A stretch of 47,376 nt of DNA from Roseicyclus sp. (GCA_018401385.1 JAGYKZ010000008.1:1-47376); one strand, 5' to 3'; shown: positions 35,712 through 44,649, counted from the stretch's first letter. Translations and numbers: made by a program. Notes: a model not told the origin generated them from the letters alone.

Positions 35712-37029
35712 CTAGCTATTGGCCATCTCGCGCAAGGCACGGCGCATCTCAAAAATATCGAGATCGTCTTTGATCTCAACATCATCTAGGGTCACGATCT
35801 GGTCGCGAGCGATGTCGCGCTTGAGTTTGATGTGATGCGCAAGCCCGATAGGCAGGGCATTGACCTTGGCCGCACGCGTTGCGGGGATTGCCTTGGCCCA
35901 AACTTTGAACCCGCCTTCGCCGTCTAAATAGTCGCCCGCTTTGAAATCACCTTTGGCAGTTGCGACTGCATCAGCGCGATAGAGCGTTGAGCTGCCTGTG
36001 GCCTCCCCTCGCAAAACAGCGTTCAACACGGAAACCGATGTTTCAAGGCCGATCAAATGGAAGGGCCGCCACATCGACCCATACCACCCGCTGTCGTCAG
36101 TTAGGAGCCCATATTGTTGGAAGCAGGCGCGCGTGTATTCATCGGGCGCCCGAAAGGTGACGAACATTCCGTATTGGATGTTATTAACCACCACCCGACC
36201 ATCGGGCTCGCGACTTGCTGCGATATCGACCAAACCCGCACGGGCCAATTGCCCACCTTCGGATTGGGGTTTGAATACGCGTGCCAGATCATGCAGCCCC
36301 GCAGGGTGGAAGGCCAAGCCATCCTCTGGACAGTCAAGCCCCGTGGCATTAGCGACAGCGGCCATTTCAATCGCGGCCTTCGTGCCATCAGTGAAACTGT
36401 TATACATTTTTGGATTGAAATCACCTGCCGCGACTTCTTCTTCGCTCCACCCAAAAAAGCCCCAAACTGTGTCGGGGGTCGAATAGCGGTAATGCGGGCA
36501 GAAATTCATTCCCTTGCCTGCGGCGACCAATTCAAAGCCGCTCGCGTGCACCCAATCGACAAGTTCGCAAATTGCGGCAGGCTGATCGCCATAGGCCATG
36601 GAATAGACCACCTTTTTCATGGGCGCGCGGCTAGATAGGCCCCGCATCTGTGCGCCCGTACCCCGCTGCTGCCTCAATGGCGGCAAGCGCATGACGGATA
36701 CCTGCAATCGGTTGTCCTGTGGCCTCAATCACGCAGTCGATGCCATCAAATTCTATCAACGCCTGCGCGTCATCGGTAATGCAGGTTTTGCCAGTCTTAT
36801 AGGCTTCAGAGAGGGTCGGGGCATCATATGCCTCGGCAGCCCAATGAACGCGTGCGAAGGAGGCTTTGGCCTTGCTGATATCAAGATCCGCTACACACAC
36901 AACATGATAGCCTTTGATGTGCTTTGCCTGCGCGAGGATCATTGAGCCAAATTTCCCCGCCCCAATCAAACCAACACGCACAGGCCCCTTGGCGGCGTTA
37001 TATTCGGTAAGCAGTCGTGACAGGTTCAT
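35712..37029 (-). pseudogene. COG4091-like NAD(P)-binding/SAF-domain oxidoreductase, one internal frame break
   Basis: Two open pieces make one protein of about 435 residues. The N-terminal piece (36631-37029) has GPVRVGLIGAGKFGSMILAQ and DGIDCVIEATGQPIAGIRHALAAIEA. The C-terminal piece (from about 36640) has VVYSMAYGDQPAAICELVDW, AAGKGMNFCPHYRYSTPDTVWG and a C-terminal SAF-like domain. Between them, about 36625-36680, some 25 bases of the expected HIVMVNVEAD..GP linker are missing and the frame is lost. The family is annotated as homoserine-dehydrogenase-like, but its real substrates are sugar-derived in many clusters. It is adjacent to, and co-directional with, transketolase; function unknown. 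Confidence 0.75.
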
Positions 37030-37115
37030 GATGTCTTTCCCTCATTGGTTGCGGCACAAGCCCCGTCATTGATAACGGGACGGCTGCGACAATAACCATC
37101 ATTTTTTTGAGCATT

Positions 37116-37137
37116 ACTTTAAAGCAAAGCTTAAAGT
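37116..37137. promoter_or_regulatory. Palindrome between divergent transketolase-module operons
   Basis: ACTTTAA (37116-37122) and TTAAAGT (37131-37137) form a perfect 7-bp inverted repeat around AGCAAAGC, in the 200-bp intergenic region between the divergent COG4091-like and split-transketolase genes. Probable operator; the cognate regulator may be the LysR-type gene at 39906, but the shape is not typical for that class. Confidence 0.4.
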
Positions 37138-37232
37138 TTATTCATTTATCTGGTCTTGTTTTTCGCCCTGTCGCTGCCGCATCTTTGCGCCGATTTCACA
37201 GGGAAACCGCAGACCACGCAGGGAGGGGTGTT

Positions 37233-38072
37233 GTGAGCCAGAGCGGAGCAAATATGTCGCTGGCGCGGCGGGCTTGGGCCATTCGCCGCCATGCCTTGCT
37301 GATGGGCGAGGTGCAGGGGCAAGGCTATATAGGACAGGCTTTGGGCGTGGCCGATGTTTTGGCGGTGTCCTATTTTCATGCCATGCGCTACCGCGCCAAT
37401 GATCCCGAATGGGAGGGACGAGATCGGTTCTATCTCTCGATTGGCCATTACGCGATTGCGCTTTACGCGGCGTTGATCGAGGCGGGTATCTTGCCTGAGG
37501 ATGAAATCGCCACCTACGGGATGGATGACAGCCGCCTGCCGATGTCAGGCATGGCCGCCTATACGCCCGGGATGGAGATCACCGGTGGTTCCCTTGGCCA
37601 CGGATTGGGGATCGCGGTTGGCGCGGCCTTAGGCCTGAAGCGCAAGGCAAACCCCGCCTTTGTCTATAATCTGTTGTCGGATGGCGAACTCGGGGAAGGC
37701 TCCACATGGGAGGCGGTGATGTCCGCCACCCAATGGAAATTGGACAATCTGATTGCGATTGTTGATTTCAACAACCAACAGGCCGATGGGCCAAGCCGTG
37801 CGGCCTTGGCCCAAGGGGCAGAGGCACCGAAATGGGAGGCCTTTGGCTGGTTCGCGCAGGAAGTCGATGGCAATGATTTGGCCGCCCTTGTCACGGCCTT
37901 TGACGCGGCAAAGAGCCATCCCAACCCAGCCCCGCGCGTTATTATTTGCAACACCAAAATGTGTCAGGGGATCAGCTTTCTGGAGACCCGCGAGCAGACG
38001 CATTTCATCCGTGTCGAGGCGGATGAATGGTCCAAAGCCTTGGCCGAGCATGAGGGGAAGAAGCCGCGATGA
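37233..38072 (+). CDS. Transketolase, N-terminal (TPP-binding) subunit of split enzyme
   Basis: A 279-residue protein equal to the first domain of transketolase: RFYLSIGHYAIALYAALIEAG, ITGGSLGHGLGIAVGAALGLK, and the TPP site LLSDGELGEGSTWEAVMSA..LIAIVDFNNQQADG. I place the start at GTG 37233, preceded by GGGAGGGG; the frame is open to 37107 but the extra residues overlap the putative operator. It overlaps the second subunit by 4 bp (ATGA). Split transketolases occur in dedicated sugar pathways such as apulose-4-phosphate cleavage; the substrate here is not known. Confidence 0.88.
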   Translation: MSQSGANMSLARRAWAIRRHALLMGEVQGQGYIGQALGVADVLAVSYFHAMRYRANDPEWEGRDRFYLSIGHYAIALYAALIEAGILPEDEIATYGMDDSRLPMSGMAAYTPGMEITGGSLGHGLGIAVGAALGLKRKANPAFVYNLLSDGELGEGSTWEAVMSATQWKLDNLIAIVDFNNQQADGPSRAALAQGAEAPKWEAFGWFAQEVDGNDLAALVTAFDAAKSHPNPAPRVIICNTKMCQGISFLETREQTHFIRVEADEWSKALAEHEGKKPR

Positions 38073-39115
38073 CCATCCCGCACCATTCCCGCCGCAAGTC
38101 GAAATATGAGCCGCGCACAGCCGCCCACGGGACAGACGCAGTGCGCACATCGGCCATGATCGCCTCGCTTGATGCCGAAGGGCGCGAGACGATCGCCGCC
38201 CCCTTTGGCCATGCTCTGGTCGATCTGGCAAAGACCCGCACGGATATCGTGGGGCTTTCTGCCGATTTGTCAAAATATACGGATTTGCATATTTTTGCGC
38301 AGGCCTATCCTGATCGGTTTTATCAAATGGGCATGGCTGAAGGGCTTTTGATGTCCGCTGCCGCAGGGCTTGCGCGCGAGGGGTTTACGCCCTTCGCCAC
38401 CACCTATGCGGTCTTTGCCGCGCGCCGCGCCTATGATTTTATCGCTATGGCGATTGCCGAAGAAAACCTACCCGTTAAAATCGTTTGCGCGCTTCCTGGT
38501 TTGACCACGGGATATGGCCCAAGCCATCAAGCCACCGAAGATATGGCGATCATGCGCGCCATGCCCAATATGGTGGTGATTGATCCGTGCGATGCGGTGG
38601 AGGTCGCCCAAGCCACCCATGCCATCGCAGCCTATAACGGCCCTGCCTATATGCGGCTTTTGCGCGGACAAGTGGCCAATGTGCTGGGCGCGTATAACTA
38701 TACGTTTGAACTTGGTCGTGCGAAGCTGCTGCGCGAGGGCGGGGATGTTTTGATCATCTCCTCGGGGATCATGACGATGCGCGCCTTGGATGCGGCGAAG
38801 GTTCTTGAGAAAGATGGGATCGGCGTTGCAGTGCTGCACAGCCCAACCATCAAACCCTTGGATCAGGAGACAATCCTTGCCGAGGCGCGGCAAAATGGCC
38901 GCCTTGTGGTGGTCGCGGAAAACCATTCGGTGACAGGCGGCTTGGGTGACGCCGTGGCCAAGACCCTGATGACGCATGATGTGTTTGTGTCTTTGCGCCA
39001 AATCGGTCTGCCAGATGAATTTCTGGACGCGGGCGCGTTGCCAACATTGCATGACCAATACGGCATAACGGTTGAGCGGATCGCAGACCAACTGCGCCGC
39101 TGGCTGGATCAATAA
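38069..39115 (+). CDS. Transketolase, C-terminal (PYR + C) subunit of split enzyme
   Basis: A 348-residue protein covering the pyrimidine-binding and C-terminal domains: FYQMGMAEGLLMSAAAGLAREGFTPFATTYAVFA (with the catalytic Glu in MAEG), CALPGLTTGYGPSHQATEDMAIMRAMPN, and VVVAENHSVTGGLGDAVAKTL. The first 30 residues are polar and somewhat longer than usual. It is translationally coupled to the N-terminal subunit. Together they equal one transketolase, alongside the full-length one encoded on the other strand 2-3 kb away. Confidence 0.88.
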   Translation: MTIPHHSRRKSKYEPRTAAHGTDAVRTSAMIASLDAEGRETIAAPFGHALVDLAKTRTDIVGLSADLSKYTDLHIFAQAYPDRFYQMGMAEGLLMSAAAGLAREGFTPFATTYAVFAARRAYDFIAMAIAEENLPVKIVCALPGLTTGYGPSHQATEDMAIMRAMPNMVVIDPCDAVEVAQATHAIAAYNGPAYMRLLRGQVANVLGAYNYTFELGRAKLLREGGDVLIISSGIMTMRALDAAKVLEKDGIGVAVLHSPTIKPLDQETILAEARQNGRLVVVAENHSVTGGLGDAVAKTLMTHDVFVSLRQIGLPDEFLDAGALPTLHDQYGITVERIADQLRRWLDQ

Positions 39116-39149
39116 CGGCGCGCAATGCGCGATCATAGGAGAGGCGAGA

Positions 39150-39902
39150 ATGGGTTTGCTGGACGGACAGATTGCGATCATCACAGGCGCTGCCAGCCCA
39201 CGCGGATTGGGCAAAGCCACGGCGCGGCTGTTTGCCGAACATGGTGCGAAAGTGGCCATTTTGGATCTGGATGAGGCTCAGGCCGAGGAGGCCGCCGCCG
39301 ATTTGGGCGCAGGCCATATCGGGCTTGCTTGCGATGTCACACGCAAGGAAGACTGCGACCATGCGGTCCAAGTGATCCTTGAGGCCTATGGCCAGATTGA
39401 CATTCTGGTCAACAATGCAGGCATCACGCAGCCGCTGAAAATCATGGATATTGGACCTGAAAATTATGACGCGGTTCTGGATGTGAACTTGCTTGGCACG
39501 CTTTATATGAGCCAAGCGGTGATCCCGCATATGCGATCGCGAAAAAGCGGAAAATTGGTCAACATGTCATCGGTTTCTGCGCAGCGCGGCGGGGGTATTT
39601 TTGGGGGGCCGCATTATTCTGCGGCCAAGGCGGGCGTTTTGGGTCTGACGAAGGCCGTGGCGCGTGAATTGGCCCCCGATGGCATCCGCGCCAATGCGAT
39701 TTGTCCAGGGTTTATTGCGACTGATATCACCGCAGGGAAGCTTACGCCCGAGATGAAAACGCAAATCTTGGCTGGTATCCCGATGGGGCGCGCGGGTGAG
39801 GCATCAGATGTGGCGGGCTGTGCGCTGTTTTTGGCCTCTGACCTTTCAGCCTATGTGACAGGGTCCGAGGTGGATGTGAATGGCGGCTCCCTGATCCATT
39901 AG
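39150..39902 (+). CDS. SDR family oxidoreductase
   Basis: A 250-residue short-chain dehydrogenase: IITGAASPRGLGKATARLF cofactor motif, ILVNNAGITQPL, LVNMSSVSAQRGGG with catalytic Ser, HYSAAKAGVLGL with Tyr/Lys, and the end GSEVDVNGGSLIH. I chose ATG 39150 because of AGGAGAG upstream; the frame opens 78 bp earlier inside the transketolase gene. It lies 34 bp after the split transketolase genes and is probably co-transcribed, acting as polyol or keto-sugar dehydrogenase in the same pathway (inference). Confidence 0.88.
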   Translation: MGLLDGQIAIITGAASPRGLGKATARLFAEHGAKVAILDLDEAQAEEAAADLGAGHIGLACDVTRKEDCDHAVQVILEAYGQIDILVNNAGITQPLKIMDIGPENYDAVLDVNLLGTLYMSQAVIPHMRSRKSGKLVNMSSVSAQRGGGIFGGPHYSAAKAGVLGLTKAVARELAPDGIRANAICPGFIATDITAGKLTPEMKTQILAGIPMGRAGEASDVAGCALFLASDLSAYVTGSEVDVNGGSLIH

Positions 39903-39905
39903 GGC

Positions 39906-40895
39906 CTAGCCTTCTGCGCCCCGCCCCAAGTCAAATTCAATACGGGTTTGGCGCAGATTGTGCCGCGCGCAAGCGGCAGTGATGTCCGTTTCAAAAGCGG
40001 CGGTTTGGGATTTCAGCCAGGTCAGGAATTCCTGCACCGCGCGGCGCTTGATGTACCGTGTCGGACAGATGGCCCAATAGGACGCAAAGCGCAAAACAGG
40101 CAGCGCGGGCAGCACGGGCACAAGGCGGCCCTCCGCAATCTCTGGCATGGCCAAGGACATACTGTCCAGCACCACGCCAACCCCGTCCACCGCCAATTGC
40201 AGACCCATTGAGGAGCGATCCATCAAAATGGGCATATGGCGTTTTGCCAAGGTGATGTCATGGTGGTTGAGCCAATAATCCCACTGGCACAGCGCGCGTG
40301 GCGTGCCGATCAGGCGGGCGGCCTCCAACACGGTGGCGGGGTCATCGCTCTTTGGCAGCGTGACAAGATATTCAGGGCTGCACAGGGGCAAAACACAATC
40401 ATCAAAAACGGGCTCACTATGATAGCCGATCCAATTGCCTTTCCCGTAGCGTAAATCCAACTCCATCATTTCCCGATCAAAATCGGTGGGGTCTGGAGCG
40501 GCATCGATATGCAAATCCCAATCGGGATGATCGGCGATGAAATCAGAGAGACGCGGCCCCAACCAGCGCACCCCGAAACTTGGGGTGACGCGCATATTGA
40601 GCTGATAGGTTTCACGCTTGCGCGTGAAATTGCGGTTTGTGTCGCGCAGCATCCGTAAGGCCACACTGGCGGATTGAAACAGCTGCTCCCCTTCCAAGGT
40701 CATGCTCAACACACGGCCCTGACGGCGAAACAGCTTGATGCCAAGATTTTGCTCCAGAAGCTTGATTTGCTGACTGACCGCTGAAGGTGAGACGGACATT
40801 TCTTCTGCGGCACGGGAAATCGTGCCGCGTCTGGCCACCGTCTCGAAATAGAGAAATCCGTTGAGATTGGGCATTCGAGACATCGCAAGACCCAT
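39906..40895 (-). CDS. LysR family transcriptional regulator (GcvA-like)
   Basis: A 329-residue LysR-type regulator: helix-turn-helix GTISRAAEEMSVSPSAVSQQIKLLEQNLGIKLF near residue 25, and a periplasmic-binding-protein-like effector domain of the GcvA type (VTPSFGVRWLGPRLSDFIADHP). It converges with the SDR gene (3 bp gap) and stands alone on the minus strand. It may control the split transketolase/SDR genes, but no T-N11-A box could be assigned with confidence. Confidence 0.88.
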   Translation of the reverse strand: MGLAMSRMPNLNGFLYFETVARRGTISRAAEEMSVSPSAVSQQIKLLEQNLGIKLFRRQGRVLSMTLEGEQLFQSASVALRMLRDTNRNFTRKRETYQLNMRVTPSFGVRWLGPRLSDFIADHPDWDLHIDAAPDPTDFDREMMELDLRYGKGNWIGYHSEPVFDDCVLPLCSPEYLVTLPKSDDPATVLEAARLIGTPRALCQWDYWLNHHDITLAKRHMPILMDRSSMGLQLAVDGVGVVLDSMSLAMPEIAEGRLVPVLPALPVLRFASYWAICPTRYIKRRAVQEFLTWLKSQTAAFETDITAACARHNLRQTRIEFDLGRGAEG

Positions 40896-40963
40896 GATGA
40901 GAGGAGAGGAGGGCGAAGACGCAACATAAAATGCGCCTTCGCTTGGATCAGACCTGCGGACGC

Positions 40964-41809
40964 TTATTTGGCCGCTTCGGCTGTTTGCTTTTGCGCGCCG
41001 AGGCCTTTGACCTCAATCTCCATCACATCGCCAGGCTTCAGGAAACGCTGTGGCTTCATGCCCATTCCCACACCTGATGGCGTGCCCGTGGCGATAATAT
41101 CCCCAGGAACAAGCTTCATGAATTGGCTCATGTAGGAGATGATATGGGCCACACCAAAGATCATGTCATCGGTGTTTGAATCCTGCACAATCGCGCCATT
41201 GAGCGAAAGGGTCAGACCCAATTTCTGGGGATCGCCGACCTCGTCTGCCGTGACCAGATAAGGGCCCGTTGGGCCGAATGTCGGCGCGGATTTGCCTTTG
41301 ATCCATTGGCCGCCTTTTTCAATCTGGAATTCCCGCTCGGAGACATCATTGATCGTGCAATAGCCCGCCACATAGGACAGCGCATCCGCTTCGCTGACAT
41401 AAAGCGCCTCACGGCCAATGACCACGCCCAGTTCAACCTCCCAATCGGCTTTGACCGAATTGCGCGGGATAACCACAGGGTCAAACGGGCCTGATAGGGC
41501 AGAAGTGGCTTTGGAGAAAATGATGGGTTCTTTGGGCGGCTCTGCCCCCGTTTCTGCGGCGTGTTTGGCATAGTTCAGGCCAATGCAGTAGAAATTCGGA
41601 ACGGACGCCAAGCAGGCCCCAATCCGCCCCGGATTGGAGACAACAGGCAAGCTGGACAGATCAATTTTTCGGATCCCGTCCAATGCTTCAAGCGACACAG
41701 CGGCCCCTGCAAAATCGGCGACATGGTTCGACAGGTCACGTATCTGACCCTCTGCATCCAAAATCGCTGGCTTTTCTTGACCTGCGGGGCCGTAGCGCAA
41801 TAGTTTCAT
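40964..41809 (-). CDS. Fumarylacetoacetate hydrolase family protein
   Basis: A 281-residue FAH-fold hydrolase: FYCIGLNYAKHAAETG, the metal ligand stretch DWEVELGVVIGREA, YCTINDVSEREFQ, and GDIIATGTPSGVGMGM. These enzymes cleave C-C bonds of acylpyruvate-type compounds such as 2,4-diketo-3-deoxy acids. It starts 3 bp after the GntR/FCD regulator and is therefore in its operon, next to the hexuronate TRAP transporter. It could act on a diketo sugar acid (inference). Confidence 0.88.
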   Translation of the reverse strand: MKLLRYGPAGQEKPAILDAEGQIRDLSNHVADFAGAAVSLEALDGIRKIDLSSLPVVSNPGRIGACLASVPNFYCIGLNYAKHAAETGAEPPKEPIIFSKATSALSGPFDPVVIPRNSVKADWEVELGVVIGREALYVSEADALSYVAGYCTINDVSEREFQIEKGGQWIKGKSAPTFGPTGPYLVTADEVGDPQKLGLTLSLNGAIVQDSNTDDMIFGVAHIISYMSQFMKLVPGDIIATGTPSGVGMGMKPQRFLKPGDVMEIEVKGLGAQKQTAEAAK

Positions 41810-41812
41810 CGG

Positions 41813-42541
41813 TTATTCTCCTGCTTTTTGTGTTTGTATCTGATCCATTTCCGCGGCTGCGGAATGGGTTTCGATTTGTTGTCGGATGTCCTCGGCCAAT
41901 TGCCACAGGTGGGCATCAATGGCATCGCGGGCGGCTTGGACGTCGCGCGCGCGCATTGCATCCAGAATGGCGTTGTGTTGCGTCACAACCCGCTCACGAT
42001 TGCGGCGTTGTCGCGCAGCGAGGTATCGCGCGTGCCACAATCGCTGAAGATAGGCGCGATGGGTCTCCGCAAGCGCCAAATTATGCGAGGCGGCGGCGAT
42101 CGCGGTGTGGAAAGACATATCAATCTCGAACATATCGAGCGGATCTTTCTCATAAAAATGCGCCGCCATGTGGTCCACGATGTGCTGGAGTTTCGTGAGG
42201 TCTGCCTCAGTGGCATATTTACACGCCAATTCGGCAGAGAGCTTTTCCAAGGCAATCAGAACCTCGGCTTGGTCGGATACGGATTTGAAATCCAACTCCG
42301 CCACAATCGGGCTGCGTGAAGGACGCAGCACGAGAAGACCTTCCTTTGACAAAATCCGTATCGCTTCGCGCATGGGCGTGCGACTCACACCCATTGCAGA
42401 TGCGGTATCGCGTTCTTTGACTGGATCACCCGGTAACAGATCGCCGCGCAGGATGCTGCGCCGCAATTGCTGTGCGACCTGCTCGGCTAATGTCGCGTCA
42501 TCATACACTGTTTGGCCCTCATATTCTTGCAGTGTTATCAT
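41813..42541 (-). CDS. GntR family regulator (FCD domain) of the TRAP/hexuronate genes
   Basis: A 242-residue regulator: LRRSILRGDLLPGDPVKERDTASAMGVSRTPMREAIRILSKEGLL winged helix, then an FCD domain with FEIDMSFHTAIAAASHN and VTQHNAILDAMRARD histidines. I use ATG 42541 (MITLQEYEG); the frame stays open 282 bp further up, through both operators, which is not plausible. The ATG has a poor ribosome binding site. Two perfect TGGTATACCA-core palindromes lie in the divergent promoter region, just like E. coli UxuR/ExuR sites, suggesting a hexuronate-responsive repressor. Confidence 0.87.
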   Translation of the reverse strand: MITLQEYEGQTVYDDATLAEQVAQQLRRSILRGDLLPGDPVKERDTASAMGVSRTPMREAIRILSKEGLLVLRPSRSPIVAELDFKSVSDQAEVLIALEKLSAELACKYATEADLTKLQHIVDHMAAHFYEKDPLDMFEIDMSFHTAIAAASHNLALAETHRAYLQRLWHARYLAARQRRNRERVVTQHNAILDAMRARDVQAARDAIDAHLWQLAEDIRQQIETHSAAAEMDQIQTQKAGE

Positions 42542-42594
42542 GGTCAAGGGAGGTATCAGATACGAGAGTGACAAGAAAAATCTTCCTTTCAGAA

Positions 42595-42608
42595 TTTGGT
42601 ATACCAAA
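42595..42608. promoter_or_regulatory. UxuR/ExuR-like operator, proximal to the GntR gene
   Basis: TTTGGTATACCAAA, a perfect 14-bp palindrome with the TTGGTATACCAA core of E. coli UxuR/ExuR sites, 54 bp upstream of the GntR/FCD start. Probably for autoregulation. Confidence 0.75.
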
Positions 42609-42650
42609 ACTTGTTGATTGTCGATACGGGTTTGGCTACGGTCGATTCCC

Positions 42651-42666
42651 AGATGGTATACCATCT
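42651..42666. promoter_or_regulatory. UxuR/ExuR-like operator, proximal to dctP
   Basis: AGATGGTATACCATCT, a perfect 16-bp palindrome sharing the TGGTATACCA core, centred 57 bp from the first operator and 72 bp before the dctP ATG. Same-core paired sites suggest cooperative repression of the divergent promoters. Confidence 0.75.
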
Positions 42667-42737
42667 TGGTTGTGCAGCTTTCGTTTCGCGCAACTGGTGC
42701 AAATGGTGGCTCTAACAGCCCACCAAGGGAGGAAGAG

Positions 42738-43751
42738 ATGAAACTTAACACTTTGTTTACAACAGCGGCGGCAACCGCGTTGCTGGCAGGCGCGGCACTG
42801 GCAGAGCCTGTGACTTTGCGCATTCAAACGCATTACGCGACCGAACACCCCACTGGCCAGCGTCTGGCCCAGTGGGTGGATGACGTTCAGACCATGTCCA
42901 ATGGCGATATCACCATCGAGATGTTCTACTCCTCGCCCATCGTGGGGACGACAGAAACCTTCGATGCGGCCATCAATGGTATTCTTGATTGTGACGCGAC
43001 AGGCGGTGCCTATCAGACAGGTAAGAACCCAGCGTTCCAATTCGTGGGCGACATTATGGGCGGCTATGAAACCGGATGGCAGCAGTATTCATGGCTCTAT
43101 TACGGCGGCGGCTATGATGCGGCACAGGAACTGTATAACGAATTCAATATGCAGTTGATCGGTTGGTCGATTTACGGCCAAGAATCGCTCTCGTCCTCAT
43201 CGCCGATTGCGACAATCGCCGACCTGCAAGGTTGGAAGTTCCGCTCCCCTCCTGGGATGCAGACCGAAATCTTTGAAAAGCTTGGCTCCTCGCCCATCGT
43301 GATGGACTTCACCGAAGTATTCACCGCGCTTGAAACGGGCATTATCGAAGGGGCTGATGCCTCTGGTCTGGCCAACAATGTGGGCTTGGGTCTTTATGAT
43401 CTCGTAAGCCATGCGACCTATCCTGGGTTCCATTCCATGCCATCTGACCACTTGGCCTGTAACCTGGACGTGTGGAATGGCCTGACGGAATCGCAGCGCC
43501 GCATCATTGAGACGGCATGGCAGAAGTTGTCATTCCAGATCGCACTCTATAACGACCGCGCAAACGCGGCGGCAGCGGCAGAGCTGACGGCCAATGGCGT
43601 GACCTTGCACGATCTCTCTGCTGAGGATCGCGCAACGTTCCGTGCCGTTGCACAGGAGGCATGGGCCGATTGGGCGACACGGTCACCAGAAGCTGCGGCA
43701 CTGGTGGACAGCCACGTTGCCTACATGACGGAGCTTGGTTTGATCAACTGA
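42738..43751 (+). CDS. TRAP transporter substrate-binding protein (DctP family)
   Basis: A 337-residue periplasmic binding protein. I chose ATG 42738 because of GGGAGGAAGAG before it and the clean signal peptide MKLNTLFTTAAATALLAGAALA. The open frame begins 120 bp upstream but would include an operator. Family features: THYATEHPTGQRLAQWVDDV, FRSPPGMQTEIFEKLGSSPIVMDFTEVFTALETGIIEGAD (with the carboxylate-binding Arg), and a C-terminal helical end. It binds organic acids, here probably a hexuronate given the neighbouring catabolic genes (inference). Confidence 0.9.
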   Translation: MKLNTLFTTAAATALLAGAALAEPVTLRIQTHYATEHPTGQRLAQWVDDVQTMSNGDITIEMFYSSPIVGTTETFDAAINGILDCDATGGAYQTGKNPAFQFVGDIMGGYETGWQQYSWLYYGGGYDAAQELYNEFNMQLIGWSIYGQESLSSSSPIATIADLQGWKFRSPPGMQTEIFEKLGSSPIVMDFTEVFTALETGIIEGADASGLANNVGLGLYDLVSHATYPGFHSMPSDHLACNLDVWNGLTESQRRIIETAWQKLSFQIALYNDRANAAAAAELTANGVTLHDLSAEDRATFRAVAQEAWADWATRSPEAAALVDSHVAYMTELGLIN

Positions 43752-43777
43752 TCTGACCACAGCGACCAAGATCATTT

Positions 43778-43803
43778 GCAAGCCCCTGACATAAGGGGCT
43801 TGC
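43778..43803 (+). terminator. Intra-operon hairpin between dctP and dctQ
   Basis: GCAAGCCCCT (43778-43787) pairs with AGGGGCTTGC (43794-43803), a perfect 10-bp stem. It is followed only by TTATCTTT. Probably a partial terminator or 3'-end stabiliser allowing more binding protein than membrane subunits. Confidence 0.65.
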
Positions 43804-43843
43804 TTATCTTTCACGAAATTTTTGCCTCAAGGGGGGAAGGGCA

Positions 43844-44647
43844 ATGGCTCAAGACAGCCTTTGGTTGGGACCACTAAGAAAACCCATGCGCAGTGCAGCT
43901 ATTGGGTTTGGTGCGGTAACGGCCTTGATTTATGCCTATCTGATTTTCGGTCAATTTGCCTTCGAAGACCCTATTGGGATGCATGAGATGATCCGCCCTG
44001 CGGGACGTCCGCTGGTGGCGGTGATGCTGCTTGCGATGCTTGGCACATTCCTGTGCACATCCATTTATCTGTCAGACACAAAAGGCGCGATTGAGTCTGC
44101 GCCAGACGGATTCTTCGATGTGCTTTCGCTCATCACATCGCGCATGGCGATGATCATGACCGTGGCCATCGTGCTTGTAATGTTTTACGAGGTGGTGTCG
44201 CGCTATGTCTTCTCTCGGCCAACGCTTTGGGCCAATGAGTTGTCGCTGTGGATCGCCGCTTTTGTATTCTTGCTCGCGGGCCAATATGCAATGCAACAAC
44301 GCAGTCACATCCGGATTTACGTCATCTATGACATGATGCCCCGCTGGGCACAGAAATCTTCGGATGTTTTGTCAACCGTCCTCATCGTGTTTTTCGCATT
44401 TGCCCTCGTTTGGGGGGGCTATGATGATGCGGCAGCACGTTTTGCACGGATGGAGACATTTGGAACGGCGTGGGATCCACCCATCCCTGGACTGTTGAAG
44501 CCTGCCCTTTTGTTGATCATTTCGCTCGTTGCCGTGCAGGCCGTGTCAAACTTGATTGCCGACTGGAAAAAAGCCCCCGAACATCTCGCGCATGACGAAA
44601 TCGATGAAGTCGAGATCGAAAACATCCGCAAGACCTTGGAGCGATAA
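43844..44647 (+). CDS. TRAP transporter small membrane subunit (DctQ family), extended
   Basis: A 267-residue membrane protein. The DctQ core with four helices starts near residue 95 (MTVAIVLVMFYEVVSRYVFSRP.LWANELSLWIAAFVFLLAGQYAMQQRSHIRI). Before it come two extra helices (about residues 18-38 and 55-78), making six in all; common DctQ proteins have 160-200 residues. An acidic C-terminal tail (HDEIDEVEIENIRK) follows. It starts 92 bp after dctP, beyond the hairpin, and is 2 bp from dctM. Confidence 0.87.
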   Translation: MAQDSLWLGPLRKPMRSAAIGFGAVTALIYAYLIFGQFAFEDPIGMHEMIRPAGRPLVAVMLLAMLGTFLCTSIYLSDTKGAIESAPDGFFDVLSLITSRMAMIMTVAIVLVMFYEVVSRYVFSRPTLWANELSLWIAAFVFLLAGQYAMQQRSHIRIYVIYDMMPRWAQKSSDVLSTVLIVFFAFALVWGGYDDAAARFARMETFGTAWDPPIPGLLKPALLLIISLVAVQAVSNLIADWKKAPEHLAHDEIDEVEIENIRKTLER

Positions 44648-44649
44648 AA

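Noticed and set aside
42542-42823. N-terminal extension of the GntR/FCD regulator at 41813
   Set aside because: It would cover both operator palindromes and the divergent promoter; the regulator family starts close to MITLQEYEG.
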